Below, piece by piece: positions 7,110 to 14,879 of a stretch of 34,484 nucleotides of DNA. Below the pieces are notes generated by a model. It was not told the origin of the DNA. It searched no databases and saw nothing but the letters and a program-made list of their open reading frames with translations. Made by a program: the position numbers and the translations under genes. The stretch comes from Anaerolineae bacterium (GTDB lineage: Bacteria > Chloroflexota > Anaerolineae > Promineifilales > Promineifilaceae): contig SLGK01000073.1 in NCBI GenBank assembly GCA_007123775.1, positions 1 to 34,484 of the forward strand, read 5' to 3'. Position 1 is the first letter of the stretch. Each line of letters begins with the position of its first letter.

Positions 7110-8832
7110 TGCTTAAGCTACTCATGGTATCTTCCAACAGCGTTACCGCCTCTGTGACCACCGGGACGTCGAAGGCAAAGCGGGCGCCGGCAGCAGCGTA
7201 GAGATGGGGCAACGGCCGTGTACCACCCAGTGCCAGTGATTCTCGGTATTGGGCCACGGCGGCAGCCTGATCGCGCAGGGCGTTGTGCCACACCTGGACG
7301 GCACCCAGTTGGGCCAGGCCGTATTCGATGTAGTAGAAGGGGTAACGGAAAATATGCTGCTTGCGCTGCCAGCCGGTCTCTTTGGCCGCTTGCAGGCCGT
7401 CCCAATTGAGGGCAGGAATGAAGCGGTCCCACAGGTCAGACCAGGCGGCATCACAGTTGGCGGTGTCGCGGGCGGCTTCGGGGTGGGTGTAGACCCAGTG
7501 TTGGAAGGCATCGACGACGGCCATGTAGGGCCAAAAGGTGACGATTTTTTGCAGGTGGCCCAGGCGGTGGCGGGCGTATGCGGCCGTTTCTTCATAAAAA
7601 CCACCATCTTCTGCTTTGAGATAGGGGGAGGCCAGCAGTTCCATGGCCATAGAGGCCACCTCGGCAAATTCAGAGCCGGTGCGTAACTGCTGCACATAGG
7701 GCAGGCGGGAGGCTTCAAAGACGTGGAAAGCGTGACCGGCTTCATGCAGCAGTGTCTTGATGTCGCCAGCCGTCCCCACTGCGTTCATGAAGATAAACGG
7801 CCGTTTCTCATGCGGAAAAGCGGTGCAGTACGCACCGGGGGCTTTCCCCTTGCTGTTGGGCAAATGGAGCAAATTCTCCTGGCGCATCGTGTCAAAATAA
7901 TCTCCCAGGACGGGATCAACCCGGTGAAAGATGGCGGCGGTTCGTTCTTCTAACTCAGCCACATCGTCAAACGGCTTTAGGGGCGGAAATTGGAGCGGAT
8001 AGGTATCAGCATCCAGGTCCCAGGGGCGCAGCTGGTCCACGCCCAGTTCGGTCGCCAATTTGTGATAGATATTGGTGGCGGCGGGCACAACCACCTCTTC
8101 AATCGCTTCATGGAACGTCTCGCAATCTGCGGGCGTGTAGTCAAAGCGTTTGAGGAACTGCCAGCGATAGGCACGGTAGTCGATATGGCCGTTTTCAGCC
8201 ACAAAGCCCGCATTAGCCGCCTGCTGCAACCGATTAGCCAGCAGTTGGGTCCAGACCCCGTAAAGCGTTTCCCGGTCAGCCAGTTGGCGCTGGCTGCGTA
8301 ACCGCCAGATTTGCTCGCGCACAGCCCGGTCTGGCGTGTGGAAAAACGGGGTCAACTGGGTCAGGGTGCGCTCCTCTCCAGCCCATTCAATCGTTTGCGC
8401 CCCGACAGTTTTGTTATAAACCAGGGTCAGCTCCCGCTCCTGGGCCACCAGAGGCAGATTTTCTTCGCGGAACAGCTCGGCTTCGACCGCCATTTTACGC
8501 AAGGGTACATCCATATTGTCGGGAACCAGACCGCTGTCGAGCAGTTTTTGTTTGAGCTTCTGCTCAGAAGGCTGGGCGGCTAGAAAGACGTTGTTGAGGT
8601 AGTCACGGTACTGCTGCTCGATGGCTTCGTCGGCCGTATCTATCGTATTGGCCACGCTAAGGCGTGAAAATGACTCGGCCATCAGCTTAACCAGTTGGGA
8701 CCAGTCACTCAGCCATTGATCGATGTTTGCGGTGGTCAACGGCCGTTTTTCCAGCTCTTCGTAATAAGGAGCAATCTCTGACCACGACCAAGCGGAAAAC
8801 GCCGCCGCCGTGGTGGGGAGGGTGTCAAACAT
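7105..8832 (-). CDS. M3-family oligoendopeptidase (PepF-like)
   Basis: 575 residues, the common length for PepF/COG1164 enzymes. The zinc motif 'LLHEAGHAFHVFEA' (HExxH about residues 361-365) is present, followed about 25 residues on by 'EFAEVASMAMELL', which carries the third ligand Glu. The C-terminal 'YPFYYIEYGLAQLGAVQVW' block is characteristic of the family's substrate groove. Such cytosolic enzymes degrade short peptides. There is no signal peptide. The final residues 'SSLST' and the stop run into a GCGTAGT repeat. It lies upstream of mvaB on the same strand and 26 bases downstream of the cupin gene, possibly co-transcribed. Confidence 0.92.
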   Translation of the reverse strand: MFDTLPTTAAAFSAWSWSEIAPYYEELEKRPLTTANIDQWLSDWSQLVKLMAESFSRLSVANTIDTADEAIEQQYRDYLNNVFLAAQPSEQKLKQKLLDSGLVPDNMDVPLRKMAVEAELFREENLPLVAQERELTLVYNKTVGAQTIEWAGEERTLTQLTPFFHTPDRAVREQIWRLRSQRQLADRETLYGVWTQLLANRLQQAANAGFVAENGHIDYRAYRWQFLKRFDYTPADCETFHEAIEEVVVPAATNIYHKLATELGVDQLRPWDLDADTYPLQFPPLKPFDDVAELEERTAAIFHRVDPVLGDYFDTMRQENLLHLPNSKGKAPGAYCTAFPHEKRPFIFMNAVGTAGDIKTLLHEAGHAFHVFEASRLPYVQQLRTGSEFAEVASMAMELLASPYLKAEDGGFYEETAAYARHRLGHLQKIVTFWPYMAVVDAFQHWVYTHPEAARDTANCDAAWSDLWDRFIPALNWDGLQAAKETGWQRKQHIFRYPFYYIEYGLAQLGAVQVWHNALRDQAAAVAQYRESLALGGTRPLPHLYAAAGARFAFDVPVVTEAVTLLEDTMSSLST

Positions 8833-8858
8833 AATATCTCCTGATGATCAGTTATCGG

Positions 8859-9215
8859 TTAACCGATTTCAGCCCACCGCTCGCGGCCCATGGGCTGCGT
8901 ACAGTGCGCTTCCAGGCACACAACACCCTCGGCCCCAACAGCAGCATTGTGGGTAATGCCGGCCGGAATATACAGACGGTCGCCCGCCCGCATGACGGTT
9001 GGCTCGCTTTCAATAGGAAAGCCGAAAATGATTGTACCCTTTACAACATACAATATTCGATTAAAGTCGAACGTTTGCGCCTCGAACACTGCCAGCGGTT
9101 GATCTTCCCAACGAAACGGCTCTAAGCCCTCGGCTTCTAGCACTTGTCGCAGCGTTGCTTCATGCGGTTTGTCAGGATGTGGCCATTTTTGCACATGAAT
9201 GACGTTTTTTTGCAT
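8859..9215 (-). CDS. Cupin-domain protein
   Basis: 118 residues forming a single small beta-barrel. 'ILYVVKGTIIFGF...EPTVMRAGDRLYIPAGITHNAAVG' (about 45-90) is the conserved cupin core with 'PAGITH' as the second motif. The first motif lacks the usual HxH (it reads 'FDFNRILYVVKG'), so metal binding may be weak or altered. AGGAAAAC lies just before ATG 9215. Role unknown; such proteins can be isomerases, sugar-binding proteins or sensors. The gap to the M3 peptidase gene is short and on the same strand. Confidence 0.85.
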   Translation of the reverse strand: MQKNVIHVQKWPHPDKPHEATLRQVLEAEGLEPFRWEDQPLAVFEAQTFDFNRILYVVKGTIIFGFPIESEPTVMRAGDRLYIPAGITHNAAVGAEGVVCLEAHCTQPMGRERWAEIG

Positions 9216-9357
9216 AATGTTTTCCTGGGGAGATTACAAAATCATGACCCCGCAACAGGCGAGCTTTACGCTCAGCCTACCAGGTGGATGAAATCTACTA
9301 TACTAATAATACGTTGGGGCAGGTAATGTGGCAACCCGACAGGAAAAAAGAACTATA

Positions 9358-10113
9358 TCATGACAAAGCAGACCGAATGTGTCGCACATATTCCAGGAAG
9401 CGGTCGCTAAACTGCATCTCCAACTGGCGCGGGCGGGGCAGGGCAATAGGCAAATGGTGGGTGAGCGTAGCCGGGCCGTTGGGCCGGGTCACCCGCGTAC
9501 CCATGACCAGTACCTCGTCGGCCAGCAGCACCGCTTCGCTGATGCTGTGCGTCACCATAAAGACTGTCACCGGCATGGCCTGCCAGATACGGAGTAATTC
9601 TTGCCCCATGCGCTCCCGGGTCAGGGCGTCGAGGGCACCGAACGGCTCGTCGAGCAGCAGCAGGGCGGGCTGGTGGACCAGGGCGCGGGCGATGGCTACG
9701 CGCTGGGCCATGCCGCCGGAGAGTTGGGCCGGATAATGGCGTTCGTACCCGGCCAGACCAACCAGTTCGAGCATTTCCATGACGCGCTGATTGGCAACAC
9801 GGCCGTTTTCCCCCTTCAATTGTAACGGCAGCCGCACGTTGTCGTAAGCAGTGCGCCAGGGCATCAGATTGTCTCGCTGAAAGACGACGCCGATAGGTTC
9901 GGCCGTTTCGTGGGGAGGTGTGCCGTGCATGGTGACGCGCCCTGCGGTGGGCTGCAGCGTACCCATCAGCAACCGCAGCAGCGTCGATTTGCCCACGCCC
10001 GACGGCCCTACCAGGGCTACAAACGCCCCCTCGTTCAGCGTCATGGTGACATCGCTAAAGACGGGCGTTTCGCCAAAGCTGTAGGCGATGTGGTCAGCGT
10101 GGAGTAGGGTCAT
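9358..10113 (-). CDS. ABC transporter ATP-binding protein, nitrate/sulfonate/taurine type (orphan)
   Basis: 251 residues from the ATG at 10113; an upstream in-frame extension to 10161 lies inside a repeat and is rejected. Walker A 'GPSGVGKST' (about 32-40), Q-loop '[13 protein letters not shown]', signature 'LSGGMAQR', Walker B '[12 protein letters not shown]' and H-loop '[15 protein letters not shown]' are all intact. The '[11 protein letters not shown]' and '[12 protein letters not shown]' wording is typical of SsuB/TauB/NrtD importers and also of thiamine-precursor systems. No permease or binding-protein gene is beside it in this window, so it must work with components encoded elsewhere. 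It is flanked upstream by a repeat and a metalloprotease gene. Confidence 0.9.
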   Translation of the reverse strand: MTLLHADHIAYSFGETPVFSDVTMTLNEGAFVALVGPSGVGKSTLLRLLMGTLQPTAGRVTMHGTPPHETAEPIGVVFQRDNLMPWRTAYDNVRLPLQLKGENGRVANQRVMEMLELVGLAGYERHYPAQLSGGMAQRVAIARALVHQPALLLLDEPFGALDALTRERMGQELLRIWQAMPVTVFMVTHSISEAVLLADEVLVMGTRVTRPNGPATLTHHLPIALPRPRQLEMQFSDRFLEYVRHIRSALS

Positions 10114-10120
10114 GGGGTGG

Positions 10121-10177
10121 TAGTGCGTAGTGCGTAGTGCGTAGGGGTTTTGGCTACGCATTACGCACTACGCACTA
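10121..10177. repeat. Inverted repeat of GCGTAGT words, 24-bp arms
   Basis: Left arm 10121-10144 is three tandem copies of the word TAGTGCG, and the right arm 10154-10177 is its complement with one mismatch; the loop is 9 bases. It occupies the gap between the first metalloprotease stop (10183-10185) and the ABC gene start (10113). It may act as a terminator-like RNA hairpin although no T-run follows. Confidence 0.88.
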
Positions 10178-10182
10178 TTTGT

Positions 10183-12798
10183 CTATCGCTCTAACGTTAA
10201 TATGTTGGCATTGGTGCCGTTGGCCAGGATGATTTCAAAACGGCCGTTATCCCCATCCAACCACTGTTTATCCACTGTCAACGCGCCGCCCAGGTGGTCG
10301 ATGGCCAGGGTGGTCCAGGTGGCGCCGTCGTCGGCTGTGTAACGGACAATGGCCGGTCGGTTGCCGTAGCTCCAGGTAAGCTGGATGTCAGCAGCCGTTT
10401 CAGTCAGTTGACCCAACATGGCCTGCGTCAGGGCACGCTGGTTGAGCCACTGTTCAGTCAGCACCACTGTCTCGCCATTGGTCTGGTGAATGATGCGGAG
10501 GGAAGCAACGGCCGTTTCCCCCTGCGGCAGCGGCACATTGCCCAACAGACTGCGGACCACAATCCCCGGCTCTTCGGCATAACGCAGCGTCAAGGGATAG
10601 TCTGCCAACACATTACCTGGGCCATCCAACAACTGCACGCGATAGGGGCTGGCATCCGAGGCAACCACACCATCGGCCCACAGGGGCAGGTGGTAGACGG
10701 GGCGCAAGGCAATCTGATCCGCTTCATCCAGTTGAACACGAATCAGCAACCGCTCGCTTTCGCTGCCGGCCTGGTCGGGCCAATTACCTTTGGTGACCTG
10801 ATCAACGTAGAGCGCGGAATACGTATAATCGGAGGTCCACTCTGGGCCACAATAGCTCATCACATCCCGATAAACGTCGGGATTCAACAACGCGCCGCCG
10901 CCAAAGTCATAGCCAAATTCACCAATCGAAGCGCCAGCATAAGGGTAGTCGGGATCAATGCCGGCCGGATTGCCACAGGGGGCGTGCCAGCGTCCCATGT
11001 TGTGACCGATTTCGTGCCCAGCCAGAATACCCGTATTGTCGTTTTGGCCCAGATTAAGACCAAGCGACTCACGCCACGCCTGGTCAGGTGGGCTGACCCA
11101 ACCAATGCCGGCAATGCCCGAAGAAAACCATTGAGTAGTGCCATTGTTGATGGGAATGAAGCCATAGTAGAAAACAGGGCTGTTGGCTGAATAGCCATCC
11201 GCCACTTTCAGGCTGTAGATGTCATTCAGCAGCGTACTCCAACTGTCACCGCCCTGTAAACTGCCGGTAAAGGCATAGGGGGCACGGATTGTTACTTCAG
11301 CTTCATGGATAGGAAAGGCTCGCTCAATCCAATCACTGATGTAATCAACCGATTGGGCCGGGTAGAAGCCAGGATGGGTGGGGCCGGTATGGGTATAGTC
11401 GATAGGCACAATCATGATCCGTAAAGCGGGCACATCATTGAATGCCACGATTTCGCTGTAGGACGTAGTGACCTGGTTAGTGTTTATCTGTATGAGCGGA
11501 CTGATTGTGGCTGTGAGGCTAACTTCGCCGGTCAGCCAGGCGGCGGGTAGGGTGAAGTTGACGGTGCTGGCCAGATTGTCCCGGTCGAGCGTTTGGGGTA
11601 AGGAGCGCGGATCGGCCGTTAAGGTGCCCAACGGTACGCCAGCGCGAACCCCGGTCAAGGATAGAACAACCTGCTGCCCACTGTTATCCATATCGCGGGC
11701 ATAGACACGCACCAGGGCCGAACGGTTAGCCACCAGCGGCGCGTCATTGCTTAAGGTCTGTACCGACTGGGTTACTTCTATATGGTCGATGACGAAATTG
11801 AGCGGTACGGCCGTTGCGGTAGGCGTGGACGTGTTAGTTGCCGTGGCCGGCACGGGCGTATATGTCGGCGTATTCGTGGCCGTAGATGGCACAGGCGTGA
11901 AGGTCGGCGTATTTGTGGCCGTAGATGGCACAGGCGTAAACGTCGGCGTATTCGTGGCCGTAGATGGCACAGGCGTGAAGGTCGGCGTATTTGTGGCCGT
12001 AGATGGCACAGGCGTAAACGTCGGCGTATTTGTGGCCGTAGATGGCACAGGCGTGAACGTCGGCGTATTTGTGACCGTAACCGGTATAGGTGTAAACGTC
12101 GGCGTACTCGTAGCCGTAACCGGGGTCGGTGTCGTGGTAAAAGTCGGTGAAGGTGTCGGATTCGATGGCGCAACAACAGTCAGATCCGATGTGCCATTTT
12201 CACTCTCGACCAACAAAATATGTCCGGCTACGAGCGGGGGCAACGAGTTGCTAAAGTTAGTGAAGTAATCACAGGCAAAACCTGGTGGCGATTCCTGTAA
12301 TAACATGCTGGTCCCCATCAGCTCGCCTGTTGTCAGGTTGTAAAGATTAACGGTTTCCCCATAGTCACCTGTTACCAACACGAATGTTTGGTTAGCGAGC
12401 GGCTGCTGGGCGAACTGTGTATGACATAGTAAAGGCGTGGGCGTTACAGTGGGCGTATACGTCGCCGTCGGTGTACTCGTCGCCGTGTGGGTTGCCGTGG
12501 GCGTGTCAGTTGCCGTTGGCGTACTGGTTGCCGTTGGTATACTAGTCGGTGTCGTCGGTACTGGAAAAGGGGTATGCGATGGTGTTGGCGTCGGTATTTG
12601 ATCGCCTTCACCACCTGTAACAAGGGGCAGATATAGTTGCCAGGAAAGAGGCTCATCTCCCGCTTCGAGGGCCAATACGCTGTCATATGGCTGGCTCATA
12701 CCTGCGCCTAAGTGCCAGATACCGCTAAGCAGCACAATAACCAGGCTAACCCATACGGCCGTTTTCAAGAATCGCGTCGATTGCAACTTATTATACAT
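10183..12798 (-). CDS. Secreted metzincin-type metalloprotease with Thr/Pro-rich repeat linker
   Basis: 871 residues. N-terminal signal or anchor helix (about 13-33), then 'WQLYLPLVTGG', then two Thr/Pro tracts: about 70-120 ('TPTPSHTPFP', 'TATSTPTATDTPTATHT') and about 215-325, which includes six 13-residue repeats of type NTPTFTPVPSTAT. Next is a beta-rich domain starting 'IDHIEVTQSVQTL...LVANRSALVRVYARD', then the catalytic domain with 'HEIGHNMGRWH' (His595-His605, HExxHxxGxxH) and a Met-turn 'RDVMSYCGPEW'. The C-terminal beta domain ends 'GRFEIILANGTNANILTLER'. This metzincin layout resembles M66-like peptidases. It should be exported and cleave extracellular protein. GAGGG lies 9 bases before the ATG. 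A shorter paralogue, lacking the linkers, is encoded directly upstream. Confidence 0.9.
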   Translation of the reverse strand: MYNKLQSTRFLKTAVWVSLVIVLLSGIWHLGAGMSQPYDSVLALEAGDEPLSWQLYLPLVTGGEGDQIPTPTPSHTPFPVPTTPTSIPTATSTPTATDTPTATHTATSTPTATYTPTVTPTPLLCHTQFAQQPLANQTFVLVTGDYGETVNLYNLTTGELMGTSMLLQESPPGFACDYFTNFSNSLPPLVAGHILLVESENGTSDLTVVAPSNPTPSPTFTTTPTPVTATSTPTFTPIPVTVTNTPTFTPVPSTATNTPTFTPVPSTATNTPTFTPVPSTATNTPTFTPVPSTATNTPTFTPVPSTATNTPTYTPVPATATNTSTPTATAVPLNFVIDHIEVTQSVQTLSNDAPLVANRSALVRVYARDMDNSGQQVVLSLTGVRAGVPLGTLTADPRSLPQTLDRDNLASTVNFTLPAAWLTGEVSLTATISPLIQINTNQVTTSYSEIVAFNDVPALRIMIVPIDYTHTGPTHPGFYPAQSVDYISDWIERAFPIHEAEVTIRAPYAFTGSLQGGDSWSTLLNDIYSLKVADGYSANSPVFYYGFIPINNGTTQWFSSGIAGIGWVSPPDQAWRESLGLNLGQNDNTGILAGHEIGHNMGRWHAPCGNPAGIDPDYPYAGASIGEFGYDFGGGALLNPDVYRDVMSYCGPEWTSDYTYSALYVDQVTKGNWPDQAGSESERLLIRVQLDEADQIALRPVYHLPLWADGVVASDASPYRVQLLDGPGNVLADYPLTLRYAEEPGIVVRSLLGNVPLPQGETAVASLRIIHQTNGETVVLTEQWLNQRALTQAMLGQLTETAADIQLTWSYGNRPAIVRYTADDGATWTTLAIDHLGGALTVDKQWLDGDNGRFEIILANGTNANILTLER
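11864..12097 (-). repeat. Six 39-bp tandem repeats inside the metalloprotease gene
   Basis: The unit beginning GTCGGCGTATT recurs at 11864, 11903, 11942, 11981, 12020 and 12059, with a degenerate copy from 12098. The units are nearly identical and keep frame, each encoding 13 residues of Thr/Pro linker (NTPTFTPVPSTAT type). This is a coding minisatellite whose length is likely to vary between strains. Confidence 0.92.
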
Positions 12799-12852
12799 TT
12801 ACCATACCCTCTATCTGGTCGCCCCATAGCAACTAATCTTTTCTGGGAACCG

Positions 12853-12900
12853 GACCAATTTTACTCGCCCAATCGTTTCATCCGCCAGAGTAAATTGGTC
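12853..12900. repeat. Hairpin between the two metalloprotease genes
   Basis: GACCAATTTTACTC (12853-12866) pairs with GAGTAAATTGGTC (12888-12900) with one bulged base. It lies about 55 bases 5' of the first metalloprotease gene. The role is unknown; it could be a terminator for the upstream paralogue or a leader structure. No T-run follows on the minus strand. Confidence 0.6.
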
Positions 12901-12996
12901 CCATCTGGCCTGGTAGTTACGTATTTTTCGTTTTTTATCTGCGAGAATCCATCAAATCCATGCCATCCGTGTTCTATTGACAGGAGGAGTGAATGC

Positions 12997-14790
12997 TTAC
13001 CGCGTCACTTCCAGTACGTTGGCATTGGTGCCGTTAGCCAGGATGATTTCAAAACGGCCGTTTTCCCCATCCAACCACTGTTTATCCACTGTCAACGCGC
13101 CGCCCAAGTGGTCAACAGCCAGGGTGGTCCAGGTGGCGCCGTCGTTAGCAGTGTAACGGATGATGGCCGGGCGATCTGTCTCATGCCAGGTGAGGTGGAG
13201 GGAATCGGCCGTTTCGGTCAGGTTGGTCTCAGCACGGGCGGCCAGAGAGCGGGTAGTGAGCGACTGCTCGGCCAGGATGTGGGGCGATTCCCCGGCCAAT
13301 GACACAATTTGTATGGCAGCTACCGGTTCGGCCGGCAGAGGTACAACACCGTTAAAGCTGCGTACCAAAATACCCGGCTCTTCGGCCTCACGCAGGGCGA
13401 TGGGATGGGTGGCAATGGTCCGGCCAGCCTCATCTAACAGCCGGACCTGATACATGGTGGCACTAAGCGGCCGCGTATCGCCCGAAGTAGTCAGGTGGTA
13501 AATGGGGCGCATCTCAACCAGGCCGGTCTGGTCTAAGCTGGCCCGGATGAGCAGTTGCGAGCTAGGCGTATCGGCCTGATCAGGCCAGTTACCTTTGCTG
13601 ACCTGATCCTGGTAAAGGGCATTGTGGGTGTAATCAGAAACCCATTCGGGCGAGCAGTAACTCATCACATCCCGATAATTCGCCGGGTTACGCAGCGCAT
13701 TAACGCCGACATCATAGCCAAATTGCCCGATTGAGCCACCAGTGTAAGGATAGCCAGGATCAAGGCCACCAGGATTACCACAGGGCGCGTGACGCCGCCC
13801 CATGTTGTGACCAAATTCATGCCCGGCCAAAATGCCGGTGTTATCGTTTTGACCCAGGTTTAAACCTACAGACTCTCGTTGAGCTTCATTAGGCGGGCTG
13901 ACCCAACCAATGCCAGCAATCCCCGAAGTAAACCATTGTGTTGAGCCGTTGTTAATAGGGACAAAACCATAGTAAAAGACGGGCGAGTTGGGCGAGTAAC
14001 CATCACCTGTTTTAAGTGCAAACATTTGGTTAAGCAACGTTATCCAACTGGCTGCTCCTTGCAGGTTGCCAGTGAAATTGTGAGGGGTACGCATGGTAAT
14101 TTGCACATTGTGTACAGGGAAAGCCCGCTGTATCCAGTTGCTAATGTAATCGACAGATTGGGCGGGGTAAAAACCAGGGTTGGTGGGTCCCTGGTGGGTA
14201 TAGTTGATGGGCACAATCACGACGCGCAACTGGGGTACGATACCAAATGAAGCAGTATGTTGTCGTACGTTGTTACCGGGATTGGCATCCTGTACATTGA
14301 TGCGAGCCGTTAACTGCACATTGCCCGTGCGCCAGCTTTCAGGCAGTAAAAAGTTAACCGTGCTGTTAAGATTGGCTCTGTTGGGATTATTGGGAATAGG
14401 GCGTGGATTGGCGCTGAGTGTGCCCAGGTTGGTGCCACCGCGAGTGCCTTCGAGGGTGACAACGACGTTGTTGGGGGATGTACCAACTAACGTTTGGGCA
14501 TAAACGCGCACCAGGGCATGGCGCTGGGCCACCAGAGGCACGTTGTTGGTGGGCGTTTGGGTCGATTGGATGATTTCAATATTGGTGATGGCCAGATCAA
14601 ACGACTGCGGCACAGTGATTAGCGGAAGGTAAACGGCCGTTCCTCCCCCACCCTGCGCCTCGTTAGCCAAAACGGCCGTTCTTGCTGTCGGTGTCGTGCT
14701 GCTGATGAGGATGATCAGCGCGGCTAGTAAACCACAAAAAATAGCAAGCGTTGCCGCTTGCTGCTGTCCAAACATCTTTATACGCTTCAT
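12997..14790 (-). CDS. Secreted metzincin-type metalloprotease (paralogue without linker)
   Basis: About 597 residues from the ATG at 14790, chosen because GGAGGGAG lies about 8 bases before it; the longer frame to 14817 lacks this. Signal helix about 11-30 ('LAIFCGLLAALIILI'), then a short spacer and 'AVYLPLITVPQS'. The mature part mirrors the neighbouring protease: beta-rich domain 'ITNIEIIQSTQTP...LVAQRHALVRVYAQT', catalytic motif 'HEFGHNMGRRH' (His324-His334), Met-turn 'RDVMSYCSPEW', and a C-terminal beta domain ending 'GRFEIILANGTNANVLEVTR'. The last 60 codons are nearly identical in DNA to the other copy. Likely zinc-dependent and extracellular. Tandem duplication with later gain (or loss) of the Thr/Pro linker is the simplest history. 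Confidence 0.9.
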   Translation of the reverse strand: MKRIKMFGQQQAATLAIFCGLLAALIILISSTTPTARTAVLANEAQGGGGTAVYLPLITVPQSFDLAITNIEIIQSTQTPTNNVPLVAQRHALVRVYAQTLVGTSPNNVVVTLEGTRGGTNLGTLSANPRPIPNNPNRANLNSTVNFLLPESWRTGNVQLTARINVQDANPGNNVRQHTASFGIVPQLRVVIVPINYTHQGPTNPGFYPAQSVDYISNWIQRAFPVHNVQITMRTPHNFTGNLQGAASWITLLNQMFALKTGDGYSPNSPVFYYGFVPINNGSTQWFTSGIAGIGWVSPPNEAQRESVGLNLGQNDNTGILAGHEFGHNMGRRHAPCGNPGGLDPGYPYTGGSIGQFGYDVGVNALRNPANYRDVMSYCSPEWVSDYTHNALYQDQVSKGNWPDQADTPSSQLLIRASLDQTGLVEMRPIYHLTTSGDTRPLSATMYQVRLLDEAGRTIATHPIALREAEEPGILVRSFNGVVPLPAEPVAAIQIVSLAGESPHILAEQSLTTRSLAARAETNLTETADSLHLTWHETDRPAIIRYTANDGATWTTLAVDHLGGALTVDKQWLDGENGRFEIILANGTNANVLEVTR

Positions 14791-14836
14791 AAGATTGCTC
14801 CCTCCAAATATTGACATAACGCTTTCGGCAAGCAGA

Positions 14837-14871
14837 AACGGCAGCCGGTTGGTTATCTACCGGCTGCCGTT
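14837..14871. terminator. Perfect 13-bp stem after topA
   Basis: AACGGCAGCCGGT (14837-14849) and its perfect complement (14859-14871) with a 9-base loop begin 9 bases past the topA stop codon on the minus strand. It is a strong G+C-rich hairpin with only a short T-rich tail, so it could be a terminator or 3'-end stabiliser for topA. It also lies just 5' of the second metalloprotease gene. Confidence 0.7.
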
Positions 14872-14879
14872 CTTTACGC

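Noticed and set aside
10114..10161. N-terminal extension of the ABC ATPase
   Set aside because: The added residues are encoded by a GCGTAGT repeat; the family start matches the ATG at 10113.
11864..12097. Possible CRISPR array (regular 39-base period)
   Set aside because: The units are contiguous without unique spacers and keep the reading frame of a protein.
11747..12268. 173-residue plus-strand open frame with Val/Gly-rich repeats
   Set aside because: It is the exact antisense of the Thr/Pro minisatellite in the metalloprotease gene; repeat units of 39 bases keep several frames open.
12853..12900. T-box or other riboswitch upstream of the metalloprotease
   Set aside because: Only one hairpin is visible; none of the conserved T-box or known riboswitch cores is present.
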